Shown piece after piece: positions 47,645 to 59,939 of a stretch of 64,000 bases of DNA (positions are counted from its first letter, which is position 1; the number at the start of each line of letters is the position of its first letter). Below the pieces are notes generated by a model. The model searched no databases. It was not told the origin of the DNA and saw only the letters and a program-made list of their open reading frames with translations. The translations under genes and the position numbers were made by a program. This DNA is from Varroa destructor (lineage: Eukaryota > Arthropoda > Arachnida > Mesostigmata > Varroidae): the NCBI RefSeq assembly GCF_002443255.2, contig NW_019211455.1:56114671-56178670 (forward strand), read 5' to 3'.

Positions 47645-49689
47645 ATAGTAGTTGCCGTTGTCGAAGCATGATTAATCCGTTTCTGGGGCTCAATTTACAG
47701 TCGTTTACAGTCGCCATCGTACCTCTCCACGCATACCTTCCAGTAAGCACCTCTAATGCAAACAGCGTTCAACACCTAAGTTTCCTTACGATCTTTGCCA
47801 TGTCTACTAAGCGCCTCGATGACATAGTATGGGTAAGACTTTTGAGTAATACTAACATTTACGTCTGCCCGTATTAGCACCATAACAAATTCCGTTCAGT
47901 GGCTCTCCTGATACTGTCTGGCCTGTCGATATAATCAGACGTTTAAACCCGAATGAAGTGCACGAATAAGGCTAGCTGAGGTAGCACCTTCTTACTTTTC
48001 CACGCGGCTAAAGCACAGACGCCCTCCTTGTTACAGAATCGGTTACCTAACCAATAAACTAATTTTGATATATAAATCATCGTATCACTCAGACCTTTAG
48101 TAGTGATTTGTAAAAGTGACACCTTTCATAAACAGTTACTTATTGATAACTTCCTTTAGATTATTTTTAACTAGCTTTAAATTGTGTCTTTGAAGTTCAT
48201 TTTGATAGCAATTTTGCGCTCATTTGCAAATGGTTTGTTTTTTTTACTAAACGTTTATGGCATATTTCGAAGTCAGGTTTGAGAAACTTTGACTCGCCGG
48301 TTTGTCAAATATTAGGGCATTAGTTACCGTCGTGTTTAGATTGTTGAGACTTCAGAGTGTGGTATGCTACAAACGTTTATTTGACCGCATTCAGATTCAG
48401 AATTCCGGTGGCAAGTCGCTGAAGTATAACAAAGAGAACTGCCTAATGTTGATGCCACACTCTCTTTTTTACGCAGAACGCACAAATCCTTCAGATAGCC
48501 ATATTTAATGACTACTTTGTTTTTTTTTTCTATCTATGCTAAGATGTACGCTTGACTTGTCTCTCCTTGTCGAGCTGTCGAATCACAAGAAGGCAACTTG
48601 ATAAATCCAATATCTTCTCTGGCCGTTGCATGCGTTCAGCCAATAACATCAAAATTGATTACATCCTTATAGAAAATTCTGGTCCGATGTTGAACGACTG
48701 AGCATTTCTGCGTAACATCAGACCGACCTATCTCTGTCTGTTTTATGAAGCTACAATAAATTGGTGTCTAGAAAAATAAGGAAAATTAAAGGGTTTAACC
48801 TAACGTTTTTGAAAATTTGTCAAATCTGAATTATACGATTTGAAAAATTAACATTCTTTCAAAGTATTACCACTAATATAATACAGACATGTTAAGCCAT
48901 GGCGGCTCACAACTGTCAACGCTACGGGCGTGTATATTTGTCGACTATATAGTATCGTATCGGCGTAATCATGGGCCGATTGTCTAGAACTACCATAACT
49001 TTGTTCGCGGCTGGAAACCGACAGAAGGTCGGTCACCGTTCCGATGAAGCGAAAAATAGTTACCGGTTCCATCTTATATATAAGATATATACATATAGAT
49101 GATGTACTACCCATTTGGCGATGACAAGTATTTATAGTATACATTTGAGTATATATAATATGTATTTATGAATTTAATGAAGTATGCCTTTGAAGAGAGA
49201 ATTTTTACCGGTTTGTATACGAATCAATGATGGACTGCATTGTCGTTAAAAGTCGTACAGGAGCGTACTTTTACAATGATTCCATCCGTAGTAGAGTTCC
49301 GGGCCCTCTGATTAGCGATTCACGAAAGCCAAAAAACGAGCGGCCACTATCGGACTAAACGAAGAGCACAGTTTTTATAGATTTGGAAGTTTACGGCAGA
49401 GTAAAATACTCTTATCATATTATTGCTGCGACATATTTGCCCTGCCATACTTGATGTCATTAGGCTGATTGAACCCGTTTCGAGCTTGGCCATTTTTCGG
49501 TGTACTACTAGCGTGTAGCTGTTTTTCGTCCGTCTAACAAAAACAAACATTGCCAAACAATCCTACCTTAATGACGCGCGATAGACAAACCTGTCGCCCG
49601 GCTCAAAAATACTTCGGTATTCCCTAATGAAACATACCTTCCGAGAGGCCATTCAACTGAATTAGGTCAGTTGCCCGGAAGGGCGCCTG

Positions 49690-49822
49690 TGAAGGCTCAC
49701 CAAGCGGCGACTATACCAACTAATTTTAGGAACGCGTGCTATTCTAGGTTCGAGTACGGGCGTAGACACACTTCGTTTCATCCTGGGAGCCCGTCGTCTT
49801 ATAGAACACCTAGCGGCGATGG
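49690..49822 (+). repeat. tRNA-derived SINE-like element, copy B
   Basis: B-box ctaggttcgagtacggg (49745-49761) is followed by cgtagacacacttcgtttca, the tcctgggagcccg block and gtcttatagaa. It aligns with 15295-15440 through the head as well: actaattttaggaacgcg here against gctaatattagggatacg there. This shared head outside the B-box supports a real repeat family rather than a chance B-box. Confidence 0.55.
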
Positions 49823-51300
49823 CGAACCTTAAGTTCAATTACCAGAACTAAAATATTCACCTTAAGCGACCTTTTAAGCATATGCAAATAAGGCATTGTG
49901 TATATTGTACACTTACATAATACTTAGATGTATGTTAGTATAGGCTTACTGACCTCACGTAATAGACTTCGACAGTAGCCACTTAGGTCTAATGCGGTTT
50001 TTATTTCTCTCTAACTGAAATAAGTGTTACACGTAGGCAGTATACATAATAGTGCTCACACCTTGTTTCGCACTAAGAAGGCCGGCCGACTGAAATATAA
50101 TAATAATAATAAAACAACGTGTATTTTGCTCAACCCATAACGCCTGGGAAAAAATGCATCGTAGCTGAACCGTATCGAAATCCGCCCATGAGGTGCACCT
50201 ATAGTCAACGCTTTAAATGTTCCAATTGGCTTTTGAATACATTCATTTCTATAGTTACTAAACTAAATTAGCCGTACTTACCGTTTGTCGTTGCTGTATA
50301 CACTTTTGGGTTAGTCCAATAGTTTCGATTTGGATATACCCCAAATGCCTCGATTTGCTCCTGGTGCCTTTAACCGGAAGGAACCAAGTTCACCGACTCC
50401 ATAATGGAGTGTAAGGTTGGCGGGAATGTTGTACTATCCCCGGCCCACAAAAGCAATAAACGAGACGATCGACGTGCTGGGACACGATCTGAGCAACAAA
50501 GGGTGTCATCAAAATAATGATCCTCAAACCCTCGATGGATCTGTCGTTCGCCGCCCGTTTCTGCCTCTGCCACGTCGGGGAAAGCGTTGAGTCCCATGTT
50601 TCGAGAGCGCGAAAAGGTTGGCTCAGTATAAAACCAACACAGGAAACTCAGCGTAGCGGTTCCGGTAACTGCAAACTGGCAACAGAAAGGAGAACGGCTG
50701 AAACAGAAGTTGTTCTGAGAATTCCTACGGCGCATCATCCAGCGCTCTATGTGATTGCCGTGAGCGGTGGCAATGATGGGGGCATCATTGAGGCATCTGT
50801 CGTCGCGCGGTTTGTCGTAATTCGCTATGCCTTTGTCGAGAACTCAAAAAAGATAGAATTTGTTGTAATTCAAAATTTCGATTGGATATTATTGGTTGCC
50901 ATTTGAATAAGCTTCCCTCAGGTGTGTCCGATCAAGGCGTACTGTCAACAGACGGCAAAGTATATATATTTTTTTTAATATAGAACAAACCCGTTAATTA
51001 GATGCTTTGTAAGAAGTTTGACTGCACATATCATACTTATAATATTGTATATCTGTAGAAATTGCGACATTAAAGCCCGCACGTGACTTAAAGTTGAAAC
51101 CTTCGTTACTTTACTTTTTAATTTATATGTATCATTTATGCATACCGTAGAGCTTGAACCAGTAACCTGTTTTTTTTTTTTAGTTAGACGTAACTTTACC
51201 TACAAAAAAACACTGTTGTGGACTTGGTATTTTAAACTTTTAGAAAAATTTCAAGTTTCTAATTTGAAAACATTACGCTTGAAAAAGCTATTATATACAT

Positions 51301-51302
<2 letters not shown>

Positions 51303-51341
<39 letters not shown>
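51303..51341 (+). repeat. (AT)n microsatellite
   Basis: This is a pure AT array of about 39 bp in a very AT-rich stretch (51.2-51.6 kb). Confidence 0.95.
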
Positions 51342-51344
<3 letters not shown>

Positions 51345-51833
51345 ATAATTAACAAATAAATTTCTCTAGAAAATATAAATAAATAAAATTAACAGGCCGT
51401 TTAAAATTGTTAATATCAAATCTAGACTAAGTCATCTATTTTTCATTGACTGAGTAAGTAATGACTGTTATTATTATTGTTGCAATTATAAAAAAATCAA
51501 TAAAACAATTGGACTTCTATGAAATTTACAAATAATGAAAATATTTTAATGGATGACACTACAACCTAACCTGGCAACCTAAGCAAACGATAAATTAAAC
51601 AAGGCCATTTTACCTACCATATACCAAGAACAGTACTATATATACGACGTAGTGAAATTAGAAAGCATCAGTTCACAGGGGCTTCCATTGGTACTATAAC
51701 GTTCAAGTATCTGTGCTTAAACGGCTTTACCCAACGTCGTTCACCACGTGATGCGGGCATGTCAAAGCTATCTCCTTTCAAAAGCGACCGGGACAGCAAA
51801 AAAAAAGATTATCGCCAGATATATTGCCTTATA

Positions 51834-52197
51834 AGCTGCAACAGTCATACACAACGCCTCTGACAGGAGTAAGCCTTCGGGCAGAAGGCATCCTATAGCC
51901 CTCCACAGAAAGTGCACGAAGCACTTTTGCGCTTCGAAGCAGGAGAAACTAATTCGCGCTGCCGAAGCCGATGTCCAGCCCGATAACAATGCACTTCAAT
52001 TGGAGAAACCTGAGTCAGCGGTAGGCGAGATTAAAGCCGTCCAAGGGACCTGTACCTCATTGCTTCGAGTGGAGGGGTGGTCTGGTACTGAAAATGTTCA
52101 TTTAGGATCGAATCATCAATCAAATACAACGACTCAAGAAGGATTCGCTCATCATCATCGTGCCGTGCCGCGTCAAAACAAAATGTGTTTCAGTTAA
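51834..52197 (+). CDS. Unidentified open frame of 120 codons, possible terminal exon
   Basis: The plus strand is open from just after a TAA to TAA at 52195-52197. It reads KCTKHFCASKQEKLIRAAEA, then NALQLEKPESAVGEIKAVQG, and ends VPRQNKMCFS. No ATG lies in its first part; possible acceptors are ctccacag at about 51901-51908 and ctctgacag. It is hydrophilic throughout with a His-rich HHH near the end. No family is recognised. Confidence 0.22.
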
Positions 52198-54860
52198 TCG
52201 TGCGTCAAGATTCCATTAAACTATTTCTTTCTGCGCGTATTTCTTCAATTAGGACGCTAATCGGTAATTTTTTGCCATTATTGAGAAAGATCTACATAGG
52301 CATAATTACGGTTTGATCACAGTACTTAGTAAGTTGCACTAGTAAATAGACTCGATACGAGAGAAGTTCACCTTTGCGTAACCTTCAGCATAGCGAGGAA
52401 AGGCGTATGTTGACACATTAAAAAGCATACATGAAGCGCGCTGAAGTCTTCTAAATTTCAAGTCTCATCTCAGTGTAAGTAGAATGCTAACTACGATAGA
52501 AATATTCAATATTGCAATAGATGCAATATTGTGTAACGTCAAAAGACGATCGTTCAGGATGAATGCAAGAGGTCACATCTATTATCTACCAGAAAAGCAT
52601 TAAAACATCACAGGTTTTGGCGGGTTTACATCTGGTACGATGGCAGAACAATCTCGTGTCGGGTATGTTATGGACGTCTCCTCTTATGGATTTTTTGCTG
52701 TGTACCTGTTCGTGCAGCCTTATTCACAAAACAGTTAGATTGTCTTTTTAGACGCATTTGTCTCATATTGATTCAACGTATGACTTCTACGCGTCCCGTC
52801 TGTTATGGTGATGCCGCTAGTTTGAATAGATTTGTAGAGCTCTGTAGTCGTCGACATAACGTCAGAAGTTAACTTGTTAGAGAACAAGATCTTGTAAAAG
52901 AACATAAGTTGTGCTTTTCAGGCTGTACGGCACGCGAGTTCCGCACGAAGATACGAGCATTGTTTAATACAAGTTAAGGATTGAAGCAAGTGGATACTAA
53001 TGGCGAGAATAGATCCTTAACTAGATTTGAAAAAAATGTATAACCGAATCATAAACTAGCAGTGTTGATAATAAAAACTGAAGAGCTCAACTGACAACAA
53101 CGTACATAGATTGTTCAGGCTAAGTATTTGACAAACAGTTTACAAATAAATATATAAAGCTTCCCGCGTCTGGTTTTATCTTCGGAAGTGTAGTAGCATT
53201 GCTTAAGCTCGAATGAATAAGCAGGTCGATAAAAAAACAAACGTTCTTGAGTTCATTTTCTGCCTGAAGATGCCAAGAGACAATGGCCGAAGTATGCAGA
53301 AACGCCAGTTTTTTCATCAATTTTAAGCACTAGTGGGAGAGGCAACTGTTTACTGATTTACATATTTCAGAATACCGCAGTGCGGCGTAAGATGCGGGGT
53401 CGTTATGGCCAAAGGCGTAACAATTGCTTCCCCGCCAGCTCTTTTCCATAATATAAACGTTTCAACAGTGCTGTCCGCGCTTTCGTCGCCCGATACACTC
53501 TATGTGTTCGTCCAGCTAGCTGCCTCATTTGTTTGGCCGGCTGATCTACTATTCGCTAGGGTAGTTTGCGGAGTCGAAAGAAGGTCGTGCAAAACTCGTG
53601 AATAGCCCTTCAATAAAAAAGGGCAAAACAGTGCTTGAAAAAAAAAACAATGATTGACCATTGCTTTTAAGGTGTATAGTTCTCTTCCCGACCTGCCATT
53701 ACTCCCTGTCCTGATACGTTCCATTAGGTCTTATTTCTTGAGAACCGGAATAGAATTTTCAATTGAAGCCTGTGAGGAACGGCATGCTGCTATCGCATTG
53801 AGTGTCACAATGCGTCTTCGTTCTGGGTCACAGAGCTGATCACGTTTAGCTTCGCCGGCGGGGTCTGAGTCCATTCTGTTTGGCTATTTTCTCATCTACC
53901 ATATTGCATAGTGGGAGCAATAGTAGAAGGATCACAGACGTTTACGCAGACTTGGTGGTTAGGAAAAACTGGAATTCATGCTTAGCCTACGGGAACACGG
54001 CTACGAGGATGTGTCTGAAATTGGTAATCGTAGTCGGATAGAGTGGTGCAGGATGGCTGGAATCAGCTGGCCTCCTGTCATACGTAGCAGGGCTGAAGAG
54101 CTAGAATTTGAACGATGCTGCTTCCGGTATAGGGGGTTAGGATTGGCCTAGATTGTTCAGGTTTGATCTGTTCACTTTGAGGGGATTTTTGGGTTCTTTG
54201 CAACGTTTCATATACGATTCTATTCTTATTTCTGGGTAGCGTTCGGAGATCTGCTACAAAAGCCCAATGAGGTGGTAGCTAGGATTTAGTGATATAGTTA
54301 CATTTTGGAAATTACGTATGGTCGCTAGCAATTTTCCACCAATTTTCTTTTAGCAGTTATAGATGATGTGATCGTCGTAAGATCTGGACAACAACACATA
54401 ATCGGTAAAAAAAAAACACTGGCCAAAAATAAATACCGATGACCAGTGGCTTGTCATCATCGGGGGTGGGATACACAGGAAAACGGTCTACCATAGTTCT
54501 GCACCTACTCCTTCATTGACGCGAGAGACGCCGTCAAGCCTACAGCTGAACGTATACGTTTGTTATTTGTCGGACGTCAAATCAAATTGCTTTGTTCGCA
54601 ATTATGAGCTTATGTGAGAAAAAACAGCTGGACGACTGGTGCATAAGCTCGTGTCTAAGTATCACAGGCAATCCGCTAGCGAGCCTAAATATGAAACGCA
54701 TAAAAGGAGTATTTTGCCGATAGCCAACTTGTTCTATAAGTCTGCTGCTGCTGCTAGGTAGATTCTCAATTCAATGTCTCTGATAGTGGCGGTGATCCTG
54801 TCGACGATAATTGCCAACACAGAGCAAAAGAACGATAGCGACCATTTCAATTAGACTTCT

Positions 54861-54887
54861 GTATGTATATATATATATATATATATA
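54861..54887 (+). repeat. (TA)n microsatellite
   Basis: This TA array of about 22 bp follows gtatg. Confidence 0.93.
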
Positions 54888-55047
54888 GAATGACAGGAGA
54901 TAACTCAAGCGAATCGGACGCAGCTGATTGGCAAGTCGAATGCTACAGACGTGTAGCATTTACTGTACCTCATAAATCTGATGGAAGTAAGACTATGTCT
55001 ATTTGATGTCGACATCGAATCACGACCAGTTAAATCTGTCGTCTCCT

Positions 55048-55084
55048 GCGCTCAGGCGCTTAAAGCGCCTGAGCGCTTTAAGCG
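55048..55084. repeat. Two overlapping, mutually exclusive GC-rich hairpins
   Basis: Stem 1 has perfect 14-bp arms (55048-55061 and 55063-55076, one-base loop). Stem 2 has perfect 12-bp arms (55057-55068 and 55073-55084, loop ctga). The middle segment aagcgcctgagcgc can pair with either side. The local GC content is well above the flanks. Confidence 0.93.
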
Positions 55085-55298
55085 TGCGAAACTTTTCACG
55101 CCACCATTTCATACCTCCATCTGTTTCGGCTGTATTAACCGTTGCAGCGTAGAGGACATGGACTGAAACGACAGAGAGAGGGTGCATAAGGGACGAGAGA
55201 AGTAGGACAATATAATGACAAGGACTGTTACAAGAAATCCGCTATGCCATAAACGCGCGCGAATGATTATAAAACACAGAGTATATTTTTATTCTTAG

Positions 55299-55519
55299 TG
55301 AAGAAAGTAACATATGTCGCCTCTAACTATCTGCCCATACATCCGCCGAGTGTATTAGAAATATATACGCTCGACCTAGAAACATACGTGTCTGACTTTA
55401 CTGTTGAGGATTTTGCCAGGATAGGACCATTGAATGACTCTGTGATAAACGCTGCCGTCTTTCTAGACGAGAACATGGACGAATTAACATCAAGTAGCTT
55501 AAACATAAGCTGTGACTGA
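55299..55519 (+). CDS. Candidate terminal exon, unidentified
   Basis: An acceptor (gtatatttttattcttag, AG at 55297-55298) is followed by about 73 open codons. They read KKVTYVASNYLPIHPPSVLE, then IYTLDLETYVSDFTVEDFAR and ENMDELTSSSLNISCD, to TGA. The frame is acidic with even codon use and no repeats. It could be the last exon of a plus-strand gene whose other exons I cannot place. An opposite-strand open frame (55327-55575) overlaps. Confidence 0.28.
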
Positions 55520-55620
55520 GGATTCGGTGGAAGGGAAACAAAAACAGAATCAGACAGGGAAATTAATTGGACCACTATACGTCACCTTTTTGATAACGAG
55601 GACAATGTTATATTGCACAG

Positions 55621-55638
55621 TTTTTTTTTTTTTTTTTT
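55621..55638 (+). repeat. Poly(T) run of 18
   Basis: This is a homopolymer with no retroposon body recognised. Confidence 0.92.
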
Positions 55639-56366
55639 CGGAACATCAGTTTGCTGCTCGGTGAGCTAACTGGGACTGAAACAAATCAATTAATAGGTCC
55701 GCGAGTCGAAATCTGCGAATGAATGTCGTTCTCCTGCCGTAAATATTGGTGCCCAAACCCTACATGGGTCGTCGTAGGTTTGCCTTTGCTAATATATGGC
55801 AACACGTATATAGCGACACTGTGGTGGATTACGCCCTGATCCAACGTTACTCTCTTTCTCTCTCTATCTATCTCTTTCGCTTCGCTTTGAAATTCGCGCA
55901 CAAATGTTCGATCGCTGGCTCTTCGCAGCAGCGCTGCAGCCAGTCGCCATTGAGACGAAATGTCGTCACCTTTCGGAGTGGTAACAACTGCGGTTAGTGT
56001 TGCAATAGGCGGCTTTGTTCTATAAGTCAACTATAGAGTTAAGATAGTCCTAGGCAGTAAGTACCTTTCTTGTTAAGCTATGATTTCAGCCGGCTAAAAC
56101 ACGGAAACAGCGGGTCTATCTGCGATAAACTGTCTGACCAACCCGTAAAACCTAGTCATCTTGTCGATTTCTTATTTCGAATACTTTATCGAAGCCGCTG
56201 TCTCCATTACGATCGGCATTATACAACATTAATGGATAAAGTATATAGAAGATCGAGATTGTCGGACCATAGACTACTAGTACATTTACCTTTCTGATTA
56301 CTCACGTCTTGTCTACACTGCACTTAGCTTCTGGTGGCTGTAAAAAACTCACCAACCGGACGAGAC

Positions 56367-56386
56367 GGGGGGGGGGGGGGGGGGGG
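56367..56386 (+). repeat. Poly(G) run of 20
   Basis: This is an uninterrupted G20 tract. Such a run can form G-quadruplexes on the plus strand and is rare in a 40% GC genome. An assembly or base-calling artefact in its length is also possible. Confidence 0.93.
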
Positions 56387-56599
56387 ATACTACGCGGCTT
56401 TTACAGGAGCGGGATGACCGGCTCTCAAACTCGATCACGTTCGCGTATCACACTACACCACGGACAGCCAAATAGATCTCGGCTATTGCAGCCGTAATAG
56501 CGTAATGCGTCGCCGGCGATTGCTTGATTCATTGGTTCATTGGCACGCCTGATAAAACGAGCGATGAATAACTTTAGAAAACCTGGCTTGTTTCCGCGT

Positions 56600-58900
56600 G
56601 TACGATCAAGTTATACCTGTAAATGGTAAGTTAAAACTAAAGTTCGACATACTATGTTACGAATAAGCATAACAGCTAAACAAGCATAAAACAAGTGGGC
56701 GTACAACAACAGCGTTACAAGAGCGGTAGCAACGTTTCATGCGATCATGTCGGTACAACAAAGTTCATAATGGCTGTTCGCGTTAAGTTGGCTAAGTTAG
56801 AAGTGGCTAGTCGTCGCCCATAATTTCGAGAGTGCCCGTTATAGTTTCACAAGACTAATGTTGATACGTTAAAAGCGATATGTTACACTGTCAGAAGCCT
56901 TGGACGAAGCTGTAAATTATATGCAATTTCTGTTTTACGATCAAGGATTGACATTAATGGTCGCGCGGGAGATCAGTATTTATTTCGCATTAGGAACCGT
57001 TTAGATCGTGGTTCGTCTTCTAAACTTAGGGTTAGTTTTTAGGTGATTTAAGCGTAAAGTGGCTTGCGCTCGGGCACACAGAATGCGTAGATAGTGACTC
57101 TTCAACACCGATACTTAGATAACATCACTAGAGGTCATAGTTGTGCAGTGTCATCATGTGTGGACGTTGACTGTTTATTTCACAATACTTTTTCAACAAA
57201 GGCCCAGTTAGTTAGATGGGTTACAAAATGGTCCAGAGGAATCAGCTTTTTGGCTATTTTGAGCTAATAGTGTAAATATTAAGGTCGGATACCTTTCAGA
57301 AAGTAATCTAGATACGGACACCGATTCAAAATAATATTCCGCAATATTTTATGAGTGGATATAACGCTTGCTTTATATTTCTAAACTTCGCTTTGACGTT
57401 TACAGACTGGCGCCGCTCTGCAAATACATATGTAACTTCCAAATATTGTGATCTGTGGGCCAAGTTCATTCTGTATCTTTTTTTTTTAGCGCCACTTAAC
57501 ATGAGTGTCCACCTGAACAATGACTACAAAACACATTACCCAACGTCTAGCTGACCGGAATCCAAATAACCCTGGTAGGACTGCATCGAACCGCTAGTTA
57601 TTTGGAGGCCTGGTATATGTCTAGCATTTGATACTCACCGAATTTTGGACACTCTTTTTTTTTCATGTAGTTTTTTCAATAGTCGAGCATTTATATGTGG
57701 TAATTCCTAGCCGACTTTACCTTGGACAGACGTTAGTAAGTTGTGCCTACCAACTGTTCCACTATAGTGCTTTACGATGTACTAGTTAACTGCGAAGCTT
57801 CGTTCGCAGTTCGCGGCGAGATTCGTTGAAATTATCCCTACACACGGCTTTTCAGTGGAGATCATTCGGCTAGAGGCGATTGTTCGAGAAAATGATATCG
57901 ATTCAAGTCAACTTGAGGCTCACGAGTTCGTGGTCCAACACTGATTAAACTAGAATCGTTAACAACACCTTGGGGAAATTGTCGACGAGGCGAGACTTGA
58001 TAGCAAATTTATAGCGCGAACTTTATGGTGAGCGAAACAAACATCAAGATAACTTAACGCCTGGGTATAGGTCAACATCGGTTAGTACCGGCGAGTAAAA
58101 GGAAATCCCCTCCCAACAACTGCGCATACACTCGACATAGGGTAATTGAGGGGAGCTACTTTGTTAGACGTAATGGCCATCCGTACTCTGATAGCTCGCC
58201 CCCATGCTTGGCGATAATTGTACATAATAATTAACGTCAAATTTCGGATTCCGGAACCACAGTGTTTTCCACGACAAAGACTTGCTTAACCTATAATTAA
58301 AACAGTTCTCAACAAGTTACTAGTGAATGAGGCCGACTTTACCAAGTTTAAGGATAATCATCCCTGTTACATTACCATGACTACCTGTTATGCCTACGAG
58401 TAACTCTACCTGCCCCAAGGCTTCATTAAGTACACAACACAATTTTCTTCCTATCCTTTAACGGGTACACAACGAACTGCTCACGTGTCTTATCTGTATG
58501 TTATGCCGTTGAAGTGAGAAGGTATCGTGCACTTTATTACCAGCAATTCAGAATGATGGGCATTCGTTTTATTGGTATGAAAAATGTCTGTCTGGACTGC
58601 TGTGCCGTAACTAAACGTTTACGCCAAGCTTCAGCCGGTGTTTAAGTTCAAGTTCTTGCTTTATCAACGAACACTGCAAATTTGTAACGATAATTATGTA
58701 TTACCACTGTAGTAGACAGAGGCCGAACTCCGTAGATTAATAAGCGCCATAGCTATTACGCATTATAAAAGCTATATAATATTTGCTGAAGTATTTCGTG
58801 AAAGCTCGTTTGTGCGTACAGAAAATATTTTATTTAGAAGAAAAAAAGACGTTATTATCGGTAAACTGTAATGGGAGTAGCTTTCTTTAGACACGGACGT
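56600..58900. other. No gene recognised
   Basis: Only short frames are present. A 10-bp inverted repeat lies at 57561-57606 (tccaaataac with gttatttgga, 26-nt loop). A 9-bp one lies at 57788-57811. There are no transposon ends. Confidence 0.4.
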
Positions 58901-58969
58901 TCCTTCGATCCAATTTATTATTAATCCAAAGCATGTTTTGTTTGAGAGGCGGATACACTTGTGATATAT

Positions 58970-59293
58970 TTAACCAACGCATTGAGGTCTAAACCATATC
59001 TTGATTCTGTTTTCGATCGATATAAAAAGCTGCTGAAGTTTTTGCAGCAAGATAGACGCAATAGCTGGAAATAGACCTTGTATAACTGTTTCCCCGAAAA
59101 ATAACTTTCTTCCAAGGTAGGCATTCGAGAACAACAAAGGGGATCTGCCAACGATTTTGTGCGTATCTGGTGTGTTTTTAAGTACTATTTTTCTAGGTAC
59201 GTTCGAAGCGAGAATATAATAGCTCAGAGCTATGCGCGATTGCGCAGTGGGTCGAAAATGGCTCGGGCAGAGGAGAAAGTACCTTCGGGTCAA
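58970..59293 (-). CDS. Unidentified open frame of 107 codons
   Basis: This minus-strand frame has no ATG at its 5' end. It reads VPRKIVLKNTPDTHKIVGRS, then LFPAIASILLQKLQQLFISI, ending WFRPQCVG and TAA. The second half is hydrophobic and could be a membrane segment. No family is recognised, and chance occurrence is likely at this length. Confidence 0.17.
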   Translation of the reverse strand: MTRRYFLLCPSHFRPTAQSRIALSYYILASNVPRKIVLKNTPDTHKIVGRSPLLFSNAYLGRKLFFGETVIQGLFPAIASILLQKLQQLFISIENRIKIWFRPQCVG

Positions 59294-59669
59294 AGAAAAT
59301 TTGCTGTTAGTCTAGTTACATTCTTATAAATTTTTTTGTGCGCCCATTCATTCGGGTCGCAGTCGAATAGGGGCTACTGCCAGGACTGAGCTCACTGCTA
59401 ACCAGGCACAAGGTTAGTGCCACAAGCGAGAAATCTTAAATGTGACCCCTACATCTAAGCTAGGTATTGGGATCTTCCTTTTCATGCGGTATTAAATAGA
59501 AACCAAAAAATAAGGCAGATTCTTCATGTAAACGGTGCAAATCTATCCTTCTTCACTTTCTCAACATGAACCCCTTTCTTGCTATAGGACTGAAAATATT
59601 CTGTAAAGCAACTCTTGGCAAGCATAGCTTAACGATAGCAAATCGTCAAACGATGCTGACCGTGTTGGC

Positions 59670-59696
59670 ATATATATATATATATATATATATATA
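59670..59696 (+). repeat. (TA)n microsatellite
   Basis: This is a TA array of about 26 bp. Confidence 0.95.
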
Positions 59697-59939
59697 GCAT
59701 GTCATTTATTAATAAACTCTCTTTATTGGATGTCCTTATCTCTCTTTGATTCTCGTTTATCGTCTTCTCCGTTAAATCGGATCGGCCGATTTAATTTCAA
59801 ATGAAACACCATCGTCTCAATGACCCGTTGAGTCCGTTGATTCGTCACCCTATAAAGTGAAAGTATTCTATTAATCATCGTTATCCATGAACACTCAAAT
59901 CGTTGAGACAAATGAAGCTTTTCGAACTACAAAATGTTC

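Noticed and set aside
50370..50906. Overlapping 122- and 129-codon frames on opposite strands
   Set aside because: Both are open over the same DNA, neither has a supported start or splice sites, and frames of this length are expected by chance in 64 kb.
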